A stretch of 7,817 bases of DNA, taken from contig JAILAA010000201.1 in assembly GCA_024681875.1 (NCBI GenBank), forward strand, positions 1 through 7,817, in the 5' to 3' direction. Under the pieces are notes generated by a model. It made no database searches. It saw only the letters and a program-made list of their open reading frames with translations, and was not told the DNA's origin. Shown in pieces: positions 1 to 7,500 of this stretch. Within the stretch, counting starts at the first letter, position 1; every line of letters starts with the position of its first letter. The stretch comes from Prevotella sp. (GTDB lineage: Bacteria > Bacteroidota > Bacteroidia > Bacteroidales > Bacteroidaceae). The position numbers and the translations under genes are program-made.

Positions 1-1545
1 GTAAAAAACGCCAAGCAGATGGCCTATATGTCGTTAGGCAAGCCGCTCACCGATGCGGGCTTTGCCGTGGTAAGCATCAACCATCGGAGCAGTGGAGATG
101 CGAAGTTCCCTGCCCAGATTCAAGACGTGAAGGCTGCCATCCGTTTCATTCGTGCCCATGCTGCCGAGTATAAGCTCGACACATCGTTTATCGGCATTAC
201 GGGCTTCTCAAGCGGTGGTCACCTCTCGGCTCTTGCCGGTGTGACCAATGGCATGAAGAAACGCACCGTCGGCAGTACCACCGTCGATTTGGAGGGTACT
301 GTGGGCGGCAACCTCGACTACTCCAGCTGCGTGGATGCTGTGGTCGACTGGTTCGGCCCCGTGGATATGGCCCACATGGAGAATTGCCAGACGGTGAAGG
401 ACGAGAAGTCGCCAGAGGCTGCACTGATGGGCGGCGCACCGGCAGAGAATCCTGACCTTGTAGCACTGATCAGCCCGATTACCTATCTGGCTAATAGGGC
501 AGGGGAGAATCAGGTGAACTATCCGCGGTTCCTGGTGTTTCATGGCGATGCCGACAATGTGGTGCCTCACTGCCATGGCGTAAACTTCTCTGAGGCATTG
601 AAGAAGGCCGGACAGTTGGAGAAGTTCGTCACCGTTCCTGAAGGGCAGCACGGCCCTGTGACGTTCAACGAACAGACCTTTAAGCAGATGACCGACTTCT
701 TCCTGAAGGAGGCTGCCCAGCAGAAAGTGGTGGAGAACGGTGGTCAGGGCCCGTATAAGACCGTGATGAAAGAAGAGCCGTCGCTGCCTGCACACACTGT
801 CTTTGTGCCGCAAGACCTGTCGAAGTTCGGTGCTGACAATAGCCTGCCCGTACTGGTATGGGGCAATGGTGCGTGTACCGACTCGCCTTGGGAGCACTTC
901 AAGTTCCTGAATGAGATTGCTTCTTACGGCTTCATCGTTGTGGCCACAGGCTACATCCCCATGGAGGAAAAGCCCTATCAAGGCCCGATGTCGAGCACTC
1001 AGCAGCAGATTGAGAGCATTGACTGGGTCTTCGCCCAGAACAGTGACCCCAATTCGCCTTACTATCAGAAAATCAATGTGAACGCCATTTGCGCTGCCGG
1101 TATGTCGTGCGGTGGCTTACAGACGCTCTACAACTGTGCTGATCCGCGTTTGAAAACGCTGATGATTTGTAACAGCGGACTCTTCAACCAGATGAACGCC
1201 CATCAGGCCGTGGGTGGCATGCCGATGCCTGAGAAGTCGAAGCTGAAGGAGATTCATACCCCCGTTATCTACATCCTTGGCGGTAAGGAGGATATTGCCT
1301 ATGAGAACGGCATGGACGACTTCCACCGTATTAAGCATGTACCAGCTTGTGCTGCCAACTTCCCTGTGGGTCACGGCGGTACCTATCGTCAGCCTCATGG
1401 TGGCGAGTTCAGCATAGTGGCTCTGGCTTGGCTGCAGTGGCAGCTGAAAGGCGACAAGGAGGCCGCAAAGATGTTCACCGGCAAGGCTCCGGCACTGCTG
1501 AAGCGTGAGGGCTGGACACTGGAGAAGAACAAGAAAATGAAATAG
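1..1545 (+). CDS. Tandem alpha/beta-hydrolase carbohydrate esterase (two catalytic domains), 5' end missing
   Basis: The frame is open from base 1 without a stop, and the protein begins in mid-fold, so the true start, signal peptide and first oxyanion loop lie upstream. Residues here are numbered from the Met at base 19. Domain 1 (about 1-235) is an acetyl-xylan/feruloyl-esterase-like alpha/beta hydrolase: nucleophile Ser64 in GFSSGG, probable acid Asp179 in HGDADNVVP, and His211 in PEGQHG. Domain 2 (about 245-490) is a second alpha/beta hydrolase of dienelactone-hydrolase or chlorophyllase-like appearance: an oxyanion-type loop WGNGAC near 281-286, nucleophile Ser363 in GMSCGG, probable acid Asp425 in GGKED, and His452 in VGHGG. 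Both triads look intact, so two active sites are likely. The substrate (acetyl or feruloyl groups on xylan) is inferred from the neighbouring hemicellulases; pectin or another ester substrate is possible. The gene ends 11 bases before the CE15-GH97 gene and probably shares its transcript. The hydrolase fold is secure; the exact esterase type is not. Confidence 0.88.
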   Translation, partial: VKNAKQMAYMSLGKPLTDAGFAVVSINHRSSGDAKFPAQIQDVKAAIRFIRAHAAEYKLDTSFIGITGFSSGGHLSALAGVTNGMKKRTVGSTTVDLEGTVGGNLDYSSCVDAVVDWFGPVDMAHMENCQTVKDEKSPEAALMGGAPAENPDLVALISPITYLANRAGENQVNYPRFLVFHGDADNVVPHCHGVNFSEALKKAGQLEKFVTVPEGQHGPVTFNEQTFKQMTDFFLKEAAQQKVVENGGQGPYKTVMKEEPSLPAHTVFVPQDLSKFGADNSLPVLVWGNGACTDSPWEHFKFLNEIASYGFIVVATGYIPMEEKPYQGPMSSTQQQIESIDWVFAQNSDPNSPYYQKINVNAICAAGMSCGGLQTLYNCADPRLKTLMICNSGLFNQMNAHQAVGGMPMPEKSKLKEIHTPVIYILGGKEDIAYENGMDDFHRIKHVPACAANFPVGHGGTYRQPHGGEFSIVALAWLQWQLKGDKEAAKMFTGKAPALLKREGWTLEKNKKMK

Positions 1546-1546
1546 C

Positions 1547-1556
1547 AGAGAGAGGT
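1547..1556 (+). promoter_or_regulatory. Purine-rich ribosome binding site before the CE15-GH97 gene
   Basis: The 11-base gap between the stop of the tandem esterase and ATG 1557 is purine-rich and contains AGAGAGG, which resembles a Shine-Dalgarno site but lies only about one base from the ATG. With such a short gap, ribosomes finishing the upstream gene could reinitiate directly. The gap supports ATG 1557 as the start, since the signal peptide follows immediately. It leaves no room for a separate promoter or terminator between the two genes. Confidence 0.4.
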
Positions 1557-4484
1557 ATGAGGAGAGGGTTTGCAAGTCTGTTGTTAGCGTGTGGCGTACT
1601 TTCTGGTACGGCCCAGCCAAAGGTGTATGACGTAGAGAACACAGGGCAGAAGTATGCGTTGCGAAGTTTTGCCGAGCCTTCAGCCCTGCCTGTAGTCCGA
1701 CAGCTGCCTGATGCGCTCGAAGGCGTTGGCAGCTTTAGCGACTGGAAGCGTCGCAGGGCTGAAATAGGTTCCCTGATACAGCACTATGGCATCGGTACGA
1801 AACCAGAGGTGAAGCCGCGACAGGTGAAGGCCCGTATGGAGGGCGATAGCATGTTGGTGGTCGATGTCACGGTGGGAAAGGAAACGCTCACTTTGTCGTC
1901 GGTCATCCGCTATCCCGCAACGGGACGTCCGCCCTACGCACTTATGATAGGTGCAGACAATATCTCTTTGCCTCGTTCCCTGTTTGGTGACCGTTCCATA
2001 GCCACGATGAACTTCCGTTCCCGTCAGGTGAACGACTATTCGCAATGGGGCGAACACCATGACCGCGGTGAACATCCCTTCGACCGCCTCTATCCGGACT
2101 TGAAGGACAATGGTGCCTATAGCGAGTGGGCTTGGGGCGTGAGCCGGCTTATCGACGGTCTGCAGCAGTTGGGCCCGGAGGTTACGAAGATTGATACTCG
2201 CCGTATCGGCATCACCGGCTGTAGTTATGCCGGTAAGATGGCACTCTATTGCGGTGCCTTTGATGAGCGTATTGCCTTGACCATTGCCCAGGAGCCGGGA
2301 GGCGGCGGTGCTGCTGCCTGGCGCGTGTCGGCTCAGCAAGACGACGTTGAGAATATCGATAAGACCGACTACCATTGGTTCTTGGAGAGCCAGCGTACTC
2401 ATTTCGGCGGTGAAAACGTTTATCGTCTGCCCTACGACCAGCATGAGCTCTGTGCTATGGTGTGCCCCCGTGCCCTGTTACTGTTGGGCAATCCCGACTA
2501 TAAGTGGCTGGCTGATTCTGCCATGTTAGTCTCGGCACAGGCTGCCCAGAAGGTGTGGCAGCGGTTTGACATTGCCGACCGTATGGCCTACGACATCATA
2601 GGCGGTCACGGCCACTGCCGTCTGCCCGAAGCGCAATATCCCGTTGTGGAGGAATTCATCGACCGTTTCCTGCTGAACGGCATCCCTCGTGAGCCGGCTT
2701 CGCCCAACGGCTTGTTGACAGTAGAGGATGAAGGAGGCCAGTTGAAGGTGTATTATCGTAAGCAGATGGTCATAGAAATACCGAAACTGGGCTTCAAGAA
2801 CTTCCCTCTGACATCGAAGCTGGTGCGGGTGGGACGTGTGTCGGCCGACTACCAGATGCTCTCTGGCAAACGTCTGCATTGTCAGAACGAAGCCAATGAG
2901 TATCGTTGTGGCACCTTGGTGTTGCGGTTGTATAATGATGGTGTCGCTTTCCGTTATGAGCTGCCGGAAGGCGTCAGCCTGACTGATGAGCAGACCACCT
3001 ACCGCATTCCAGAGGGTACGAAGCGATGGATGCAGCAATGGGCCGACAGCTATGAAGGCTTCTTTCCTCTGACGACTACCGCCAAGGTGAAGGCCCTGCC
3101 GTCCTATAGCCCCGTGGCCAAGGATGCCGAGGGAAACAATGTACGTTGGGGCTATCCTTTGCTGATGGAGCCTTCTCCCCATGTCTTCGCCTTGATTACA
3201 GAAGCAAACATTGAGAAAAGCCAGAGTGCATCAAGCCTTTATAACGATGGTGAAATGTTCCGTGTAGTGCCCGATCAGTTGAATCCTGGCGGAAAAGCCC
3301 TTGGCCATACACCTTGGCGCGTCGTCATTGTGGGGTCGCTGACCGATGTGGTACAGTCGACGCTGGTAACGGATGTGAGCGATCCTTGCCGGTTGGAGGA
3401 CACCAGCTGGATTCATCCAGGCGTGGTGTCGTGGATTTACTGGGCCTATAACCACGGGTCTAACGACTACAATATCATTAAGAAGTACGTTGATATGGCT
3501 GTCAGCTTGCATCTGCCCTACGTGCTCATCGATGCCGAATGGGACGGGATGAAAGACGGCAAGACCATTGAGGATGCTGTGGACTACGCCAAGTCGAAAG
3601 GCGTCAAACCGCTCATCTGGTACAACTCCAGCGTGGGGTGGGTTGATGGTGCTCCTACGCCGAAGTTCCGCCTGAACAAGCCTGAAGACCGAGAGCGTGA
3701 ATTTGCCTGGTGCGAACGTATCGGCGTGGCAGGTGTGAAGATTGACTTCTTCTCTGGCGATACACAACGCAACATAGACTACTGCATCGACCTTTTGGAG
3801 TGTGCTGCCCGCCACCATTTGCTGGTCAACTTCCACGGTGCTACGGTGCCGCGCGGATGGCAGCGCACCTATCCGAACCTGCTGTCGACGGAAGGCGTCT
3901 ATGGTGCTGAATGGTACAACAACGTACCGACGTTCACCAATCGTGCAGCCAGTCATAATGCCACGTTGCCCTTTACCCGCAACGTCATCGGGCCGATGGA
4001 CTATACGCCCTGCACCTTCAGCGACTCTCAGCATCCGCACATCACAACGCATGCCCATGAGTTAGCGCTCACCGTGCTCTTCGAGAGTGGCCTGCAGCAT
4101 CTGGCCGACCGTCCGGAGAGCTATCTCAGTCAGCCCCAGCAAGTACAGGACTTCCTGAGCCACTTGCCCAGCGTGTGGGATGAAACTCGCCTCCTGGGCG
4201 GTTATCCCGGCCAGAGTGTCGTCATGGCCCGTCGTAGCGGACGTATGTGGTATATTGCCGGCATCAACGGCACCGACCACGACCAGACCCTCAGCATAGG
4301 TAAGTCGCTGCGCCTGAGAGGTAGTGCCACCGTCTTTTTTGACGGCTCCGGCACGTCGCAGCCCTGGGACTTGCGTACCGATGTCCCTGCCGACCAGTTG
4401 CCAGCCGACATCGTCTGTCGTCCACGTGGCGGCTTCGTTATAGTGGTCGATTCGCCAATTAGCGCACCAAGGCTGGCTCCATAG
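1557..4484 (+). CDS. Secreted bifunctional CE15-like glucuronoyl esterase / GH97 glycosidase
   Basis: This complete 975-residue protein starts with a signal peptide (MRRG, then a hydrophobic stretch to about residue 18, cleavage probably after Ala19 in GTAQ). An early LLAC at 9-12 resembles a lipobox but sits very near the N-terminus. Residues about 35-375 match CE15 along their length: GCSYAGK with Ser223, Glu246 in AQEPGGGG 23 residues later, WRVS, LPYDQHEL, and GHGHC with the catalytic His (probably 353). CE15 enzymes cleave the ester between (4-O-methyl)glucuronic acid of xylan and lignin alcohols. The usual Arg after the serine is Tyr224. Residues about 382-970 form GH97: N-terminal beta-sandwich beginning SPNGLLTVE, with DYQMLSGKR and NEANEY; TIM barrel with VVSWIYWAYNHG and LPYVLIDAEWDG; Asp730 in GVKIDFF; Glu779 and Glu785 in STEGVYGAEW; and a C-terminal beta domain. 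Asp in the KIDFF position is typical of the retaining GH97 branch, best known for alpha-galactosidases, rather than SusB-like inverting alpha-glucosidases. Periplasmic or surface location is likely. Fold assignments are strong; substrates are inferred. Confidence 0.92.
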   Translation: MRRGFASLLLACGVLSGTAQPKVYDVENTGQKYALRSFAEPSALPVVRQLPDALEGVGSFSDWKRRRAEIGSLIQHYGIGTKPEVKPRQVKARMEGDSMLVVDVTVGKETLTLSSVIRYPATGRPPYALMIGADNISLPRSLFGDRSIATMNFRSRQVNDYSQWGEHHDRGEHPFDRLYPDLKDNGAYSEWAWGVSRLIDGLQQLGPEVTKIDTRRIGITGCSYAGKMALYCGAFDERIALTIAQEPGGGGAAAWRVSAQQDDVENIDKTDYHWFLESQRTHFGGENVYRLPYDQHELCAMVCPRALLLLGNPDYKWLADSAMLVSAQAAQKVWQRFDIADRMAYDIIGGHGHCRLPEAQYPVVEEFIDRFLLNGIPREPASPNGLLTVEDEGGQLKVYYRKQMVIEIPKLGFKNFPLTSKLVRVGRVSADYQMLSGKRLHCQNEANEYRCGTLVLRLYNDGVAFRYELPEGVSLTDEQTTYRIPEGTKRWMQQWADSYEGFFPLTTTAKVKALPSYSPVAKDAEGNNVRWGYPLLMEPSPHVFALITEANIEKSQSASSLYNDGEMFRVVPDQLNPGGKALGHTPWRVVIVGSLTDVVQSTLVTDVSDPCRLEDTSWIHPGVVSWIYWAYNHGSNDYNIIKKYVDMAVSLHLPYVLIDAEWDGMKDGKTIEDAVDYAKSKGVKPLIWYNSSVGWVDGAPTPKFRLNKPEDREREFAWCERIGVAGVKIDFFSGDTQRNIDYCIDLLECAARHHLLVNFHGATVPRGWQRTYPNLLSTEGVYGAEWYNNVPTFTNRAASHNATLPFTRNVIGPMDYTPCTFSDSQHPHITTHAHELALTVLFESGLQHLADRPESYLSQPQQVQDFLSHLPSVWDETRLLGGYPGQSVVMARRSGRMWYIAGINGTDHDQTLSIGKSLRLRGSATVFFDGSGTSQPWDLRTDVPADQLPADIVCRPRGGFVIVVDSPISAPRLAP

Positions 4485-4485
4485 C

Positions 4486-4501
4486 CGTCCGCAAGCGGGC
4501 G
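4486..4501 (+). other. Small GC-rich hairpin just after the CE15-GH97 stop codon
   Basis: CGTCCG and CGGGCG can pair into a 6-bp stem (one G-U pair) around a CAAG loop, beginning two bases after the TAG at 4482-4484. No T-run follows directly: the next bases are TACCTTTG. A classical intrinsic terminator is therefore doubtful. The hairpin could weaken read-through into the third gene or protect the 3' end of the upstream transcript. Confidence 0.3.
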
Positions 4502-4509
4502 TACCTTTG
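4502..4509 (+). promoter_or_regulatory. Bacteroidetes-type -7 promoter element (TACCTTTG)
   Basis: TACCTTTG matches the TAnnTTTG -7 consensus of Bacteroidetes housekeeping promoters and is followed by CA, as is common. I see no clear TTG -33 box about 19-21 bases upstream; the region there reads GGCTGGCTCCATAG, overlapping the end of the preceding gene. If it is functional, transcription would begin near 4514-4517 and give the GH5-GH43 gene a leader of about 40 bases, so that gene could be expressed independently of the upstream pair. Confidence 0.45.
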
Positions 4510-4537
4510 CATGCTCAAATGAATAACAACTCAATCA

Positions 4538-4557
4538 GGAAAAATTCAAGAAAAACA
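4538..4557 (+). promoter_or_regulatory. A-rich translation initiation region of the GH5-GH43 gene
   Basis: The 20 bases before ATG 4558 are strongly A-rich and contain no GGAGG-like Shine-Dalgarno site, the usual pattern for Bacteroidetes translation starts. An alternative in-frame ATG at 4519, 13 codons upstream, would lie within about 5 bases of the start site predicted from the TACCTTTG element and would prepend a polar, basic stretch to the signal peptide. ATG 4558 is therefore preferred. Confidence 0.4.
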
Positions 4558-7500
4558 ATGAAACGACTGTATTTGATGAGTATCGTCCTGTTGGCGGCAT
4601 TGGGCGTCAGCGCACAAGGTGTGAAGCCGCTGCCTACGCTGCATGTCGAGGGCCGCTGGCTGGTAGACCAGCATGGCAATCACGTGGTGTTGCACGGCGT
4701 GATGGATACTCCCAACATGTATTTCAACGGTTGGCGATGGGGTACACCTTGGACGGGAACGAACTACGACAGCAGCGGTGCTGTGAAGTGTAAGAATTAT
4801 TTTGAAAAGCTGTTCACAGGTATGGAGAAAGCGAAGTGCACCATCTTCCGCCTGCACCTCGACCCCGCCTGGACTAACGACCCGAGCGACAGCTATCGGT
4901 ATGCCGGTGCAGCCGACCAGCCTGCCGATGCTACGGATGAGGCCGACATCTCGAAGTTCAATCCCAACCGTCTGAAGAGTTTCCTCTCAACGCTCTACTG
5001 GCCGCTGATGCAGAAGGCCATGAACCACGGCATGTATGTGGTGGTGCGCCCGCCGGGCGTCTGCCCTCATAACCTGAAGGTGGGCGACTATTACCAGCAG
5101 TACCTATTGACCGTCTGGGACTTAGTGACACAGAATACCAACGTCAAGAAGTATGCCGGGCAGATCAGCATCGAGCTGGCCAATGAGCCAGTGAGCGTGA
5201 AGAACGCCAACGACCAGGACGATGCCAAGGCCCTGCACGACTATTTCCAGCCTATCGTCGACAAGATCCGTGCCAACGGGTTCACAGGCATTATCTGGGT
5301 GCCTGGTACCGGTTGGCAGGCCAACTATACCAGCTATGCCTCGTGGCCTATCGAGGGCTATAATATAGGCTATGCCGTGCACGACTATCCCGGTTGGTAT
5401 GGCTGCAGCGATGAGAATCCGAGTTCGCAGGCCAATATCAATCAGTTCCACAACCAGGTGCCTGTGGTGGACACCAACCCCATTTTCATCAGCGAGGTGG
5501 ACTGGAGTCCTGAAGACCCTAACGGCGAAGGGCACTATGACGAGCATGGCAACTGGGTGCTACCCAACTTGGGCACCTGGGGCACAGGAAGCACGTCGAA
5601 GTGGGGTAATGCCTTTAAGGCCCTGCTCGACCACTATGGCAACATCTCCATGACGCTGACCCATCCCCATGAGTTCTTCGACATTGACCAGTTGCTGGAG
5701 GACGGTTCGGTGGTGCCTGCCTTCAATGGCAACCCTGAGGCTTGCGGTCAGGCCTGCATGGACTGGTATGCCGACTACTACAATGTGGACTGGCCTCACC
5801 CCGACTTCGCAAACATCAGCCTGAGCGACCAAGGAACAGGCAAATACAAGAATCCCGTTGTCTATGCCGACTTCCCTGATCCTGACGTTATCTGCGTTAA
5901 CAATACCTACTACATGGTCAGCACCACCATGCACCACTTCCCTGGAGCCACCATCCTGAAGTCAACCGACCTGGTAAATTGGGAATACTGCGCACAGCCG
6001 CTGACACAGCTTTCGGAAAACGACAGATACAGCCTTTTAAACAACCAAAACGCCTATGCTGCCGGCATGTGGGCCTGCTCTATGAAGTACCATAACGGCA
6101 AGTTCTACCTGCTCATCAACGGCAACGATACTGGCGGATGGCTTCTCACCGCTACCGACCCCGAAGGACGCTGGGAAAAGAAACAACTGTCGCGCATCTA
6201 TTATGACCCTGGTATGCTCTTTGATAACGGCAAGGTCTATGTGGCCTGCGGCATTGAAAACATACAAATGTGCGAACTGGACGAGGACTTCAACTTCATT
6301 CAGGAGAAACGTGTCATCAGCGACAAGCCCCAGCTTGAGGGCTGCCATCTTTATAAGGTTGGCGACTATTATTACATCTACGCCACCTATGGTGGTTGGC
6401 CATCGGGGCAAGCGGTCTTCCGCTCAAAGAATATCTTCGGTCCCTACGAAGAGAAGATGCTGTTAGAAAGATACATCAACAACAAACCTAACACAATCCA
6501 CCAAGGTGCACTCATAGAAACACCCGAGGGCGAATGGTGGACTATCCTGCAAGAAGACCTTGGTGCCTTCGGACGTATGCCCAACCTGCAACCTGTGAAA
6601 TGGGTCAGCGACTGGCCTATCATCGGCAACAACGGCAAGCCCGTGGCAGCATCAGGCACTACAGCTGTCTATAAGAAACCGCTTACATCCCACGCCATGC
6701 AGCGCGTGCCCCTGCCCACCAACGACAACTTCCGCAGTTTTCCCCTGGGACAGCAGTGGCAATGGAATCACAATCCTGACGATGGTGCTTGGTCGCTGTT
6801 CGAGCGACAGGGCTGGCTGAGGATGAGGACATCGGGCACAGCAGAAAGCCTACCGCAGGCACGCAACATGCTCACACAGCGCATCTTTGCCATCCACGGC
6901 AAGGAGAGCAAGGCCTCAACAGGCACGATACGCCTTGACGTAAGCCATCTGGAAGAAGGTGACCGCGCCGGTATCTGCATCTTGCAAGACCCCTACGCCA
7001 TGCTGGCTGTGGAAAAGAAAGCCGACGGCGGCTACCAACTGGTGTGGAAACAAGACAAGGTGCGCGACGCTGGCGAGAGTTTTGTCCCCGCTGAACAGAA
7101 GAAGGCCATAGCAATCGACAGCATCATTTACCTGCGTGCTTCCATCACAAAGAATACTGATAAAACGCAGTTCTACTACTCGCTCGACAACAAGACTTAC
7201 ACAAAGATTGGCAGCGAGACAAAGATGAGCTTCAACTTAACCGTCTTCGTCGGTGCCCGCTTCGGAATCTTCTGCTATGCCTCCACGAAGCCTGGTAACG
7301 GCTATGCCGACTTCGACTGGTTCTCAACCGAGACCGACTATGATGAGACGATGTTCTATCCCGCCAACTTTGAAGGCTACAACAAGGACATGCTCACCGT
7401 ACAAGAGCTCAAGCTGAAAAATACGGATTTGGAAGTGATGGTAGGCAACACCACCATGTTGGAACTGACGGCCACCTATCTCGACGGGCACTCAGCTAAC

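Noticed and set aside
208..981. Minus-strand open frame of 257 codons opposite the tandem esterase
   Set aside because: It is fully antisense to a gene with clear catalytic motifs, its translation resembles no family I know, and long antisense frames are common opposite GC-rich codons of this kind.
1680..3182. Two further long minus-strand frames (1680-2444 and 2526-3182)
   Set aside because: Both are antisense to the CE15-GH97 gene and show only low-complexity His, Gln and Arg-rich translations typical of shadow frames.
3231..4058. Minus-strand open frame of 275 codons opposite the GH97 domain
   Set aside because: It lies wholly within the GH97 coding region, has no recognisable motifs and no start context; treated as a shadow.
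4486..4509. Intrinsic terminator after the CE15-GH97 gene
   Set aside because: The hairpin is short and is followed by TACCTTTG instead of a T-run, so it is listed only as a hairpin.
4511..4522. Tiny ORF (ATG CTC AAA TGA) in the leader of the GH5-GH43 gene
   Set aside because: Three codons starting at or before the likely transcription start; no evidence that it is translated.
5779..5880. Possible frameshift or assembly join between two separate genes (GH5 and GH43)
   Set aside because: The frame stays open with no stop or shift, and GH43 has no signal peptide or start signal of its own, so a true fusion is the simpler reading; the composition step is noted as a finding.
5372..6466. Short plus-strand frames at 5372-5653 and 6203-6466 within the third gene
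   Set aside because: They overlap the GH5-GH43 frame, whose conserved motifs continue unbroken through both regions; no sign of a separate gene.
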